Origin: an uncultured Erysipelotrichaceae bacterium | GTDB taxonomy: Bacteria > Bacillota_I > Bacilli_A > Erysipelotrichales > Erysipelotrichaceae | NCBI GenBank assembly: GCA_947167125.1 | Contig: CAMVGT010000013.1 | Coordinates: forward strand, 1-49,117 | Direction: 5' to 3' | DNA: 49,117 nt | Shown here: in pieces, positions 16,826 to 25,171 of the stretch | Layout: the number at the start of each line of letters is the position of its first letter | Numbering within the stretch: the stretch's first letter is position 1 | Translations under genes and position numbers: made by a program | Notes under the pieces: model-generated | What the model was told of the DNA's origin: nothing | Databases searched by the model: none | The model's input: only the letters and a program-made list of their open reading frames with translations

Positions 16826-17737
16826 ATGTTACAGGAAAAATTACAAAAGCTCCTGGATACCCAGGATACATGGCAGTTCCCCGCTCCCGTTGAGGATATG
16901 CCGCACGGCGACATGCCGGGAGACAAAGTGCTCATCTCAGACGCGCTGATCCCGCATGCACAGACTCTGTTTAAGCTGCTGATTCAGATGATGCGCGATA
17001 AAGGCGATGAGAAATATGTCGTCTCGATTTTCGGCGGTTCCGGTTCCGGAAAGAGCGTATCCACTTCACTGCTGACCTACTATCTCAACAATGCCGGTAT
17101 TACAGCCTATGCAATGTCCGGTGACAACTATCCCCGCCGCATCCCCGAATATAATGATGCGGAACGTCTTTCCATTTTCCGTTCGGAAGGTCTTAAAGGA
17201 CTGATCAAAGAGAATGCCTATTCCAAAGATGTCCAGGCTGTTCTTGATGACTTATGGAAGAAGGAAACAGATTCCGATCCGAAAGAAGCGGAAACATATC
17301 CGTGGCTGAAGATTTATCAGTGCTATGGAAGAGAAGGACTGAAAGGCTATCTTGGCGAAGACAAGGAACAGGACTATGCACAGATCAATGAAGTGCTGGC
17401 TTCCTTCAAGAGAGGCGATGAAAAGATCTGGATGAAGAGAATGGGAAGAACCGAAGACGCAAGATGGTATGACGAAATCGATTTCTCGGATACCGATGTT
17501 CTCCTTCTGGAATGGACACACAGCGGTGCTGATCAGGTAAAGGGAATTGATATCAAGATCTGTCTGCGTTCCACACCGGAAGAAACAAAGGCATACCGTC
17601 TGTTCCGTGCAAGAGACGGCAAAGCGGATTCCCCGTTTGTCACAATGGTTCTCGAAATCGAGCAGGAAAAACTCGACCGCAGAATGGAAAATGCCGATAT
17701 CATCCTTTCCAAAGAAGGAGAAGTACTGAGGCCGTAA
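16826..17737 (+). CDS. uridine kinase/phosphoribulokinase-like P-loop kinase
   Basis: A 303-residue kinase of the URK/PRK P-loop family. The Walker A is GGSGSGKS (about residues 71-78), preceded by an 70-residue N-terminal extension. A SGDNYPRRIPEYND stretch follows (substrate-binding D-x-Y-like region after Walker A). A Walker-B-like VLLLEWTHSGAD and a lid region rich in Arg (YRLFRARDGK) complete the fold. It is followed after 4 bases by a GH13_18 phosphorylase and then a nitroreductase. The context suggests it phosphorylates a sugar or polyol released by or fed to the phosphorylase, rather than uridine. The substrate is inferred only. A strong GGAGG ribosome site supports the start. Confidence 0.8.
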   Translation: MLQEKLQKLLDTQDTWQFPAPVEDMPHGDMPGDKVLISDALIPHAQTLFKLLIQMMRDKGDEKYVVSIFGGSGSGKSVSTSLLTYYLNNAGITAYAMSGDNYPRRIPEYNDAERLSIFRSEGLKGLIKENAYSKDVQAVLDDLWKKETDSDPKEAETYPWLKIYQCYGREGLKGYLGEDKEQDYAQINEVLASFKRGDEKIWMKRMGRTEDARWYDEIDFSDTDVLLLEWTHSGADQVKGIDIKICLRSTPEETKAYRLFRARDGKADSPFVTMVLEIEQEKLDRRMENADIILSKEGEVLRP

Positions 17738-17741
17738 TCCT

Positions 17742-19403
17742 ATGACTGCAGATAAAACAAAGACAGGAACATTGCTGAATGCATACTGCGACAGTATGGG
17801 CGGACAGCTTTCCGATATTGTCAATGTATTGAAAAAGAAAGAATTTGAAGGTGCCTTTGAATCCTTCTATATTCTGCCCAGTGTATTCAATTCCGATCTT
17901 GACCGCGGATTCTCACTGATCAACTACGATCTGAATGAATCCCTTGCCTCAAGAGAAGATATTGAAGATCTCAAGAAACTGAACATCCGTCTGATGATGG
18001 ATTTTGTACTGAATCATATTTCCGTTCTTTCCCCGCAGTTCCAGGACATCCTGAAAAACGGCGATGACTCGAAATACCGGGATTTCTTCATTGACTGGAA
18101 TAAATTCTGGGAAGGATGCGGTGAAATGACAGAAGCCGGCTATATCCAGCCGGATGAAAAATACATCAAAGATATGTTCTTCCGCAAAGCGGGACTGCCG
18201 ATCCTGATGGTCAGATTCCCGGACGGACGGGATGTACCGTACTGGAACACATTCTACCAGGCTGTCAATTATCCGGATCTGACAGCCTATGAGCTGGTGA
18301 AAGATCTCGGACTGCAGTACTGCGTCGCAGATGAAGTCGCAAAGATTTTCAATTCATCCGATAAGAAGATCGAAAATCTCGATCTTGGCAAATGGAATGT
18401 CTACCGTGAAAAAGTCATTGATTATATTCAGAACCGCAGAACATATCTCGGCCAGATGGATCTCAATATCAAATCGCCTCTGGTCTGGGATTACTACCGC
18501 GATGTATTGGCGAAGCTGGCAGACTACGGAACCTCCATTGTCCGCCTTGACGCATTTGCCTATGCCCCGAAAGAACCTGGAGAAAAGAACTTTCTCAATG
18601 ATCCGGGCACATGGGATCTGCTGGAACAGATCGCTTCGATCGCCCGTGAAAACGGCCTGACGGTTCTTCCGGAAATCCATGCGTCCTACGAAGAAAAGAT
18701 TTATGAAACTCTTGCCTCAAAAGGATATATGGTCTATGACTTCTTCCTGCCGGGACTTCTGATTGACGCATTTGAAAGGAAGAACGGTTCCTATCTGAAA
18801 AAATGGATGGATGAAGTCATTGAAAAGAAAATTCAGACCGTCAATATGCTCGGCTGCCATGACGGCATCCCGCTGCTTGATCTCAAAGGCCTGCTGGATG
18901 AAGAAAGCATTCAGAATGTCATCAAGGCGACTGTCGACAGAGGCGGTTATGTCAAGGATCTGCACGGCGCAAAGAATGTCTATTACCAGGTCAACGCAAC
19001 CTATTACTCCGCACTCGGCGAAAGCGATCAGAGAATGTTAATGGCAAGAGCCATCCAGCTGTTCATGCCGGGCAAGCCGCAGATCTGGTATCTCGATCTG
19101 TTTGCCGGAAAGAATGATTATGAAGGCATGCGCAGGGCCGGCGAAGGCGGACATAAGGAAATCAACCGCACCAATCTGACTTCTGAACAGATCGAAGAAG
19201 CGATGCAGAAAGAAGTTGTTCTGAAACAGCTTGAAATGCTCAGAATGAGAAACAGCTGTCCCATCTTCTCCAGCGATGCGGAAATCACATCCGAACTGAA
19301 CGGATCTGAAATGAAGATCGTCTGGAAGAATGCATGCGGAAAAGCTGAACTGAATGTGGATTTTGAAAAGGAAACCTATCAGATCGGAATCGAAGAAAAA
19401 TGA
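17742..19403 (+). CDS. GH13 subfamily 18 glycoside phosphorylase (sucrose phosphorylase-like)
   Basis: A 553-residue intracellular enzyme of the sucrose phosphorylase branch of GH13, which transfers glucose from an alpha-glucoside to phosphate to give glucose 1-phosphate. Conserved region I is DFVLNH (87-92). Region II is IVRLDAFAYAPKE with the nucleophile Asp270. Region III is LPEIHASY with acid/base Glu311, and region IV is GCHDGIPLLD with Asp374. The QMDLN strand near 238-242 and the kept Lys after the nucleophile are typical of the subfamily. GH13_18 members act on sucrose, sucrose 6-phosphate, glucosylglycerol or glucosylglycerate, and I cannot choose among these. The neighbouring kinase favours a substrate whose aglycone is phosphorylated. 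Confidence 0.87.
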   Translation: MTADKTKTGTLLNAYCDSMGGQLSDIVNVLKKKEFEGAFESFYILPSVFNSDLDRGFSLINYDLNESLASREDIEDLKKLNIRLMMDFVLNHISVLSPQFQDILKNGDDSKYRDFFIDWNKFWEGCGEMTEAGYIQPDEKYIKDMFFRKAGLPILMVRFPDGRDVPYWNTFYQAVNYPDLTAYELVKDLGLQYCVADEVAKIFNSSDKKIENLDLGKWNVYREKVIDYIQNRRTYLGQMDLNIKSPLVWDYYRDVLAKLADYGTSIVRLDAFAYAPKEPGEKNFLNDPGTWDLLEQIASIARENGLTVLPEIHASYEEKIYETLASKGYMVYDFFLPGLLIDAFERKNGSYLKKWMDEVIEKKIQTVNMLGCHDGIPLLDLKGLLDEESIQNVIKATVDRGGYVKDLHGAKNVYYQVNATYYSALGESDQRMLMARAIQLFMPGKPQIWYLDLFAGKNDYEGMRRAGEGGHKEINRTNLTSEQIEEAMQKEVVLKQLEMLRMRNSCPIFSSDAEITSELNGSEMKIVWKNACGKAELNVDFEKETYQIGIEEK

Positions 19404-19984
19404 ATGTTTATGACGCGATTATAAGCCGCAGAAGCACCCGCCGTTTTGATTCCAAAGCTGTCCCGGAAGAAATCCTGAATAAACTGGTTGAAGCAGGCAG
19501 ATACGCTCCCAGCGGAGGAAACAGCCAGAGCACACATTTCTTTGTGATCACCGACCGCGGTGTACTGAATGAGCTGACTGTTCTTGTTCAGCAGGCATTT
19601 GCGGAAATGGAAGTCACGGAAGGCATGTATGCTTCCCTTGTCTCATCCATCACCCGTTCAAAACAGGGAGGATATGTATTCCATTACAACTGTCCTGCTC
19701 TGATTGTTACGGCCAATCAGAAAGATTACGGCAACAATATCGCGGACTGTGCCTGCGCACTTGAAAACATGATGATTCTCGGCAATGAGATGGATCTGGG
19801 CACCTGCTGGATCAACCAGCTGAAATGGCTCAATGAAGATCCCCGTCTGCTTGCCCTTTTCCGGAAATATGGTCTCGAAGAAAACGAAAGAATCTACGGC
19901 GCTTTGGCTGTCGGCTATGCGGCTGACGGAAAGCCTGAAAGAACGCCTCTTGTACGCAAAGGCAATTCTGTAACACGCATCTGA
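19400..19984 (+). CDS. nitroreductase family FMN-dependent oxidoreductase
   Basis: A 194-residue flavoprotein with the nitroreductase start VYDAIISRRSTRRFD (phosphate-binding Arg cluster). APSGGNSQ and the DCACALENMMILGNEMDLGTCWI core follow, and the C-terminus has ALAVGYAADGKPER. It probably reduces nitro or quinone compounds with NAD(P)H; the true substrate is unknown. The ATG overlaps the phosphorylase stop by 4 bases (ATGA), so it is translationally coupled as the third gene of the operon. A hairpin terminator follows. Why a nitroreductase sits with a phosphorylase is not clear. Confidence 0.88.
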   Translation: MNVYDAIISRRSTRRFDSKAVPEEILNKLVEAGRYAPSGGNSQSTHFFVITDRGVLNELTVLVQQAFAEMEVTEGMYASLVSSITRSKQGGYVFHYNCPALIVTANQKDYGNNIADCACALENMMILGNEMDLGTCWINQLKWLNEDPRLLALFRKYGLEENERIYGALAVGYAADGKPERTPLVRKGNSVTRI

Positions 19985-19995
19985 TTTCAGTATTC

Positions 19996-20028
19996 AAAGG
20001 ATATCGGCATAATCCGGTATCCTTTTTT
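19996..20028 (+). terminator. terminator of the kinase/phosphorylase/nitroreductase operon
   Basis: Stem AAAGGATATCGG / CCGGTATCCTTT (one wobble) with a 6-base loop and T run. Confidence 0.85.
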
Positions 20029-20083
20029 GTTCAGAAACAATATGCAAATTCTTACATTTTCATGTAAACGCTTACGTTTTTGG

Positions 20084-20112
20084 TTGACGCAGCGGATTCC
20101 ATATGCCAAAAT
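20084..20112 (+). promoter_or_regulatory. promoter of the T-box/trpB2 transcript
   Basis: -35 TTGACG (20084-20089), a 17-base spacer and -10 CAAAAT (20107-20112), placed just ahead of the T-box leader. Confidence 0.6.
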
Positions 20113-20124
20113 AATCTCATCCAA

Positions 20125-20385
20125 ACCGATGATGAAGAGTAAGTAAGTCTGATTCCGATCATTCAAGAGAGCTGCGGACGGTGGAAGCGCAGTATGAAAA
20201 GACAGACTGAATGGACTTCTGAGGGCGACCTGAACGGAAACAAGTAGGGAAGACGGAGCCGGCTGCTCCGTAATCAAAAAACCTGCATATACATGTATGC
20301 AAGAGCGGACGTATTCACGTCAAGCCGGGTGGCACCGCAGGATTCAGTCCTGTCCCAGCAATCTGCAGGGATGGGACTTTTTTCA
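20125..20385 (+). ncRNA. T-box leader, tryptophan-specific
   Basis: A tRNA-sensing riboswitch in the 5' leader of the tryptophan synthase gene. Stem I carries the typical AGAGAGCTGCGG...GGTGGAAGCGCAG segments. The specifier loop reads GAA-TGG-AC with the Trp codon TGG at 20212-20214. The GGCGACC...AGTAGGGAAGACGGA block is the stem III region. The T-box itself (GGGTGGCACCGC) begins at 20328. A terminator follows, AGTCCTGTCCC pairing with GGGATGGGACT plus a T run (20346-20385). Uncharged tRNA-Trp should favour the antiterminator and turn the gene on. Leader boundaries are approximate. Confidence 0.9.
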
Positions 20386-20412
20386 TCCCTGAATCGTAAG
20401 GAGGAAAACCAA

Positions 20413-21783
20413 ATGACCGACATTCCGTACAAGATCTATCTTGAAGAAACCGAACTTCCGAAATCCTGGTACAACCTGAGAGCAGACATGATCAATAAAC
20501 CTGCTCCCCTTCTGAACCCCGGAACCGGCAAACCGATGACCGCGGAAGAGCTGAGTGCCGTATTCTGCAGCGACCTGGTAGCACAGGAACTTGACGAAAC
20601 AAATCCTTATATTGAAATACCGAAGGAGATCCGTGATTTCTACAAAATGTACCGTCCTGCTCCCCTGGTACGTGCCTACTGCCTGGAAGAAAAACTCCAG
20701 ACTCCCGCAAAGATCTACTACAAATTCGAAGGCAACAACACTTCCGGAAGCCATAAGCTCAACTCCGCGATTGCCCAGGCTTATTACGCAAAGAAACAGG
20801 GTCTGAAAGGCGTCACAACCGAAACAGGTGCCGGCCAGTGGGGAACTGCACTCTCCATGGCATGTGCTTATCTCGGTCTGGACTGCCGTGTTTACATGGT
20901 TAAGGTTTCCTATGAACAGAAACCGTTCCGCCGTGAAGTCATGCGAACCTATGGCGCTTCCGTCACTCCGTCCCCTTCCATGAACACAGAAGTAGGCAGA
21001 AAGATTCTTGCCGAACATCCCGGCACAACCGGAAGCCTTGGCTGCGCCATTTCCGAAGCAGTGGAAGACGCTGTTACGCATGAAGGATACAGATATGTTC
21101 TCGGCAGTGTGCTGAATCAGGTCCTCCTGCATCAGTCTGTGATCGGTCTTGAAGCCAAAGCCGCAATGGATAAATACGGAATCAAGCCGGACATTATCAT
21201 CGGATGTGCGGGCGGCGGATCCAACCTCGGCGGTCTGATCGCACCGTTCATGGGTGAAAAGCTCAGAGGCGAAGCAGATTATAAATTTATCGCAGTTGAA
21301 CCGGCATCCTGTCCGAGCTTCACCCGCGGAACCTTCGCATATGATTTCTGCGATACCGGTATGATCTGCCCGCTTGCCAAAATGTATACCATCGGCAGCA
21401 GCTACATTCCTGCTCCGAACCATGCCGGCGGTCTCCGCTTCCATGGCATGAGCCCTGTTCTTTCCCAGCTGTATCATGACGGCTATATGGAAGCACGTTC
21501 CGTGAAACAGACCGATGTCTTTGAAGCTGCTGAATACTTTGCACGCTGTGAAGGAATTCTCCCAGCACCGGAAAGCTCCCACGCAATCAAAGCCGCAATC
21601 GATGAAGCTCTTGCATGCAAGGAAACCGGAGAAGAAAAGACCATTCTCTTCGGTCTGACAGGAACCGGCTACTTCGACATGGTTGCCTATGAAAAATTCC
21701 ATAACGGCGAAATGACCAACTACATTCCGACCGATGAGGAACTGGCGGAATCAATCGCAAAACTCCCGAAAGTTTCCGAATAA
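20413..21783 (+). CDS. trpB: TrpB2-type tryptophan synthase beta chain
   Basis: A 456-residue PLP enzyme that condenses indole with serine. The longer length and the N-terminal extension (PYKIYLEETELPKSWYNL) mark the TrpB2 class rather than TrpB1 (about 390 aa). The PLP lysine is in SGSHKLN (Lys115), the substrate loop ETGAGQWG follows, and GCAGGGSN binds the PLP phosphate. The start at 20413 follows an ideal AAGGAGG site; the open frame further upstream runs through the T-box and is not coding. No trpA or other trp gene is near, so it may salvage indole. The Trp T-box independently supports the function. Confidence 0.93.
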   Translation: MTDIPYKIYLEETELPKSWYNLRADMINKPAPLLNPGTGKPMTAEELSAVFCSDLVAQELDETNPYIEIPKEIRDFYKMYRPAPLVRAYCLEEKLQTPAKIYYKFEGNNTSGSHKLNSAIAQAYYAKKQGLKGVTTETGAGQWGTALSMACAYLGLDCRVYMVKVSYEQKPFRREVMRTYGASVTPSPSMNTEVGRKILAEHPGTTGSLGCAISEAVEDAVTHEGYRYVLGSVLNQVLLHQSVIGLEAKAAMDKYGIKPDIIIGCAGGGSNLGGLIAPFMGEKLRGEADYKFIAVEPASCPSFTRGTFAYDFCDTGMICPLAKMYTIGSSYIPAPNHAGGLRFHGMSPVLSQLYHDGYMEARSVKQTDVFEAAEYFARCEGILPAPESSHAIKAAIDEALACKETGEEKTILFGLTGTGYFDMVAYEKFHNGEMTNYIPTDEELAESIAKLPKVSE

Positions 21784-21821
21784 TCAGAAATCAGCATTTA
21801 CCGGAATATTGAATCTAAATC

Positions 21822-21858
21822 AAAGACACCTGTCGTATTTCAGACAGGTGTCTTTATT
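21822..21858. terminator. bidirectional terminator between trpB2 and the aldolase gene
   Basis: Perfect 13-bp stem AAAGACACCTGTC / GACAGGTGTCTTT with an 8-base loop. The A and T flanks can serve both converging transcripts. Confidence 0.8.
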
Positions 21859-21877
21859 TCAACTCATTTCGGTATTT

Positions 21878-22555
21878 TTAATCAAGATCAGACATGGATG
21901 TTCTGCCTGTGAGGGCTTTGAAGTCATCGACGAAATCCTGAATTGCGCCGTCAATGGCGAGATTCTTTACAAATCCTTTAATGACATCCGCGGCGCATGT
22001 CGCATTGCCGACACCGTATTCAGCCAGTTCAAGTACCTGCTGGCTGTTTTTGAATGAAGCTGCCAGAACTTCACAGTCCATAGCGTTGTTATCAAGAATG
22101 TCCTGAATCTGCTGTACGACTCTGACGCCGTCATATCCCATGTTGTCAATGCGGTTGACATAAGGGGCGACATAGGAGGCTCCTGCCTTTGCGGCAAGAT
22201 ATGCCTGCATCGGTGTATAAACGACTGTTCCGCAGGTTGTGATGCCTTCCTTCTTCAAAGCCATCATTGCTTTAAATCCTGTCGGTGTGGAAGGAAGCTT
22301 GACAACGGTATTTTTACCGAGCAGCTCAACGATCATATGTGCGTCTTTGATCATGCCTTCAAAGGAGAGATCCACTGCCTGGGCAAAGATGATCTTGTCT
22401 TCCCCGATGATTTCACGGATTGCCTTCAGGGTTTCTCTGGGATCTCTTTTTGCCTTGGCAAGAATGGACGGATTGGTTGTGACTCCGTCAACCGGGTAAT
22501 ACTCATTGATCTCTTTGATCGCTTCAAGATTTGCGTCATCAATAAACAGTTTCAT
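21878..22555 (-). CDS. fsa: fructose-6-phosphate aldolase (transaldolase-like)
   Basis: A 225-residue class I aldolase of the small transaldolase family. The Schiff-base lysine is Lys86 in VVKLPSTPTG. Gln59 in FAQAVD and Tyr132 in VAPYVNRIDN are the residues that mark fructose-6-phosphate aldolases, as opposed to true transaldolases. It cleaves ketose phosphates such as fructose 6-phosphate or 1-deoxyfructose 6-phosphate to glyceraldehyde 3-phosphate plus a C3 ketone. It lies 24 bases downstream of the glycyl radical enzyme on the same strand, so the two are co-transcribed. E. coli fsaA has the same neighbours. Confidence 0.9.
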   Translation of the reverse strand: MKLFIDDANLEAIKEINEYYPVDGVTTNPSILAKAKRDPRETLKAIREIIGEDKIIFAQAVDLSFEGMIKDAHMIVELLGKNTVVKLPSTPTGFKAMMALKKEGITTCGTVVYTPMQAYLAAKAGASYVAPYVNRIDNMGYDGVRVVQQIQDILDNNAMDCEVLAASFKNSQQVLELAEYGVGNATCAADVIKGFVKNLAIDGAIQDFVDDFKALTGRTSMSDLD

Positions 22556-22579
22556 CTTTCTTTCCTTCTTTCTGTATTT

Positions 22580-24991
22580 TTAAAGTGACTGTTCTGTTCT
22601 GCCGATAATGTCGTCCTGTGTCTTTCTGGAGAGGACGTTGAAGAATGCGCTGTATCCGGCGACTCTGACGATCAGGTCTTTATGCTTTTCCGGATGAGCC
22701 TGTGCATCCAGGAGGGTTTCCCTGGAAACGATGTTGTACTGAACATGATAGCCGTGCAGTCTGTTGAAGAATGCCCTTAACAGCATCTCAAGCTTCTGCT
22801 TGTTTTCTTCTGTTGATAACATCTGCGGTGTCATCTTCTGATTCAGCAGCACGCCGCCGGTGATCTTTTCGGTCGGAAGCTTGGTAATGGATTTGAATAC
22901 AGCAGTCGGTCCGTTTTTGTCGGCGTTATGCGCAGGTGAGCATCCTTCTGCCAGAGGTTCCCGTGCGTTTCTTCCGTCCGGTGTCGCCATGGTTCCCATG
23001 CCCTGTCCGACATTTGCCGAGATCGAAGATGTTCCGCCATAGCGGATGCCGCCGATCGGTCCTCTTGCATATCTGGTGTTGGGGTATTTTTTGATTTCAT
23101 CGAGATAGCTGTCATATGCTTTGACAACAAGCTGATCGACTTCATCATTGTCATTTCCGTATTTCGGCGCATCGATGAGCATATCCTGGATTCTTCTGTT
23201 TTCTTCACTCTGGAAATCATCAAGAATCGCATTCCATAACTGTTCCGGTGTGATCTTCTTTTCTTCATAGACAAGCTTTTTGATTGCCTCGAGGGAATCA
23301 GCCATATTGGCAATGCCGACCTGCAGACCGGAGATGAAGTCATAGACAGCGCCGCCCTCCTTGATGGTTTTGCCTCTGCCGATGCAGTCATCGGTGAGTG
23401 CAGAACAGAGGATATCCGGTACGTCTCTTTCACTTGCCTTGTCAATCGCATTTTCCACGATGACACTGTATCTCGTGAACTCTCTGACTGTCCTGTCCCA
23501 TACGGACATCAGCTCATCGAAATCTTTCCATTCCGTGAAATAACCGTATCCCTTTGTGAATCTCTTTCCGCTGGTCAGATCCACGCCGTTGTTCATTGCA
23601 CAGAGCAGAAGCCGCGGGAAGTTGACATAGGACATGCCTGTGCAGCGGTAGCCCCACTTGCCCGGAACAGCGGTTTCCACACAGCCGATTGCACTGTAGT
23701 TATATGCGTCTTCTTCTTTGACGCCCCAGTTGATGAAGGACGGGATGATGATCTCATCATTGTTGAGGGCCGGCATACCGAAGCCGAGTTTCATGACTTC
23801 GATACATTCATCAAAGAACTGTTTGTTTAAGTTGGCATGATATCTGACTGTCAGGTTCGGCTGGGTCAGTCTTGTCTGCGCGACTGACTGCAGAACCAGG
23901 AAGCTTAATTCATTGACGGCATCCTTTTTATCTGTTGTCTGTCCGCCGATCGTAACGTTCTGATACATCGGGGAACCGGCAGAGCTGAGAGTGTGAGCCT
24001 GGCTTCTGACTTTATTGATGGTAAGTGTCTTGATCCAGAGGCATGTCAGAAGTTCAAGCGCTTCCGCTTTTGTGATTCTTTCATTTTTCAGATCGTTCAT
24101 GAAATACGGATACATGTACTGGTCAAAACGACCGTAGCTCAATGAATGTCCGTTGGATTCGATCTGCAGAATCAGCTGAATGAACCAGACGGACTGGACT
24201 GCTTCTTTAAAGGAAGCAGCCGGTTCATAAGGAACTCTTGCGCAGATTCTGCTCATTTCTTCCAGTTCTGCTTTTCTGGAAGGATTGCTTTCCTTTTCAG
24301 CCATTTCAGAAGCCAGAGCGCTGTATCTCTTTGCGAATGTATGAACCGCATCGATCACAATCAGCACAGCTTTATAGAAGACATATTTATCGATGGATTC
24401 CGGATCGGCCAGATCAAGTCCTTCTTTCAAAGCCCGTGTTCTGTCCTCATATCCTCTTAAACCTTCTTTTAAAACCTTTTCATAATTGACTGCCAGATGA
24501 GCATCGCCGGCATTCAGTTTGCCTTCCATTCCGAAGACGCCGGTTTCCATGAATACGGAAACCTCATCCGGAAGCAGTGCTTCACCTCTGGCTCTGAGGT
24601 TGTTGTTTTCCCAGAACGGAGCGATGGATCTCAGCTGTTCTTTTGTTTCTTCCGTAATATAGAAGACATCGCCGTCTCTTTTCTCAAACAGATCCAGTTC
24701 ATCAATGACGAACTTCAATGTATATTCCGGGAAAACCGGAGCGTTTCTGTTTTTTGTCGCCTGGTTTCCGGCAAGAAGTGATTTATCTTCAATATAGATT
24801 GACATGTTTTCAAGAATCTTTTTCAGCATGAGAGCTCTCATCATGACTCTCGGCTGATTCTTGTTTTCTTCATATGCTTCTGTTGCAAGGACTGCTCTTT
24901 CCGCGTCGACATAAGGCTTTTCGTCCAGGACTTCCTCACGGAATGCCTGCATTCTTTCAGTCAGTGATCCAAAGTGTTCCCTGTTTTCCAT
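22580..24991 (-). CDS. glycyl radical enzyme of the pyruvate formate-lyase-like (PflD/YbiW) branch
   Basis: An 803-residue oxygen-sensitive radical enzyme. The active-site thiyl Cys is Cys437 in SAIGCVETAVPG, with Glu439 two residues on. This Gly-Cys-Val-Glu arrangement is that of dehydratase/lyase-type members, not of true pyruvate formate-lyase, which has a Cys-Cys pair. The glycyl radical site is Gly779 in VRVAGYSAFF. ATG 24991 is preferred (AAAGGGAAAG upstream); two upstream in-frame ATGs lie at or above the operator-like repeat. It is co-transcribed with fsa and divergent from its activase. By analogy with E. coli YbiW it may dehydrate 1,5-anhydroglucitol 6-phosphate. The substrate is inference. 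Confidence 0.9.
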   Translation of the reverse strand: MENREHFGSLTERMQAFREEVLDEKPYVDAERAVLATEAYEENKNQPRVMMRALMLKKILENMSIYIEDKSLLAGNQATKNRNAPVFPEYTLKFVIDELDLFEKRDGDVFYITEETKEQLRSIAPFWENNNLRARGEALLPDEVSVFMETGVFGMEGKLNAGDAHLAVNYEKVLKEGLRGYEDRTRALKEGLDLADPESIDKYVFYKAVLIVIDAVHTFAKRYSALASEMAEKESNPSRKAELEEMSRICARVPYEPAASFKEAVQSVWFIQLILQIESNGHSLSYGRFDQYMYPYFMNDLKNERITKAEALELLTCLWIKTLTINKVRSQAHTLSSAGSPMYQNVTIGGQTTDKKDAVNELSFLVLQSVAQTRLTQPNLTVRYHANLNKQFFDECIEVMKLGFGMPALNNDEIIIPSFINWGVKEEDAYNYSAIGCVETAVPGKWGYRCTGMSYVNFPRLLLCAMNNGVDLTSGKRFTKGYGYFTEWKDFDELMSVWDRTVREFTRYSVIVENAIDKASERDVPDILCSALTDDCIGRGKTIKEGGAVYDFISGLQVGIANMADSLEAIKKLVYEEKKITPEQLWNAILDDFQSEENRRIQDMLIDAPKYGNDNDEVDQLVVKAYDSYLDEIKKYPNTRYARGPIGGIRYGGTSSISANVGQGMGTMATPDGRNAREPLAEGCSPAHNADKNGPTAVFKSITKLPTEKITGGVLLNQKMTPQMLSTEENKQKLEMLLRAFFNRLHGYHVQYNIVSRETLLDAQAHPEKHKDLIVRVAGYSAFFNVLSRKTQDDIIGRTEQSL

Positions 24992-25008
24992 ACTGTCTTT
25001 CCCTTTCA

Positions 25009-25022
25009 TTCGTAAGTTTTGC
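25009..25022 (+). repeat. operator-like repeat, copy 1 (TTCGTAAGTTTTGC)
   Basis: The same word recurs at 25107-25122 in the same orientation, 98 bases away. This copy lies in the 5' leader of the glycyl radical enzyme transcript. It probably belongs to the DeoR-family regulator encoded at 26120. Confidence 0.6.
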
Positions 25023-25040
25023 TTGTTTCGTTGCAAGTAC

Positions 25041-25069
25041 AATATAAAAGATGATCATCGGACTGTCAA
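25041..25069 (-). promoter_or_regulatory. promoter of the glycyl radical enzyme / aldolase unit
   Basis: On the minus strand, -35 TTGACA (25069-25064), a 17-base spacer and -10 TATATT (25046-25041): near-consensus. Transcription should start near 25033, just upstream of the first operator-like repeat. Confidence 0.7.
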
Positions 25070-25106
25070 TAGAAAAATGTTCTTTTCGCAATATTTTTCG
25101 CTTTCG

Positions 25107-25122
25107 TTCGTAAGTTTTTGCA
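25107..25122 (+). repeat. operator-like repeat, copy 2 (TTCGTAAGTTTTTGCA)
   Basis: Direct repeat of the site at 25009. It abuts the -35 box of the activase promoter, an ideal place for repression. Two copies about nine helical turns apart could support looping. Confidence 0.6.
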
Positions 25123-25151
25123 TTGACAACCGGAGCTGCAGAGCTTATTCT
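25123..25151 (+). promoter_or_regulatory. promoter of the activase / regulator unit
   Basis: -35 TTGACA (25123-25128), 17-base spacer, -10 TATTCT (25146-25151), followed by a GTGAGGTAATCAAT leader to ATG 25172. Confidence 0.7.
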
Positions 25152-25171
25152 ATGGATGTGAGGTAATCAAT

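Noticed and set aside
20293-20412. N-terminal extension of trpB2 by 40 codons
   Set aside because: The extension runs through the T-box antiterminator and terminator. The real start follows AAGGAGG at 20413.
20383-21702. A 439-codon open frame antisense to trpB2
   Set aside because: It is the codon-bias shadow of trpB2. The sense protein has complete PLP motifs, a ribosome site and a T-box; the antisense one has no recognisable domain.
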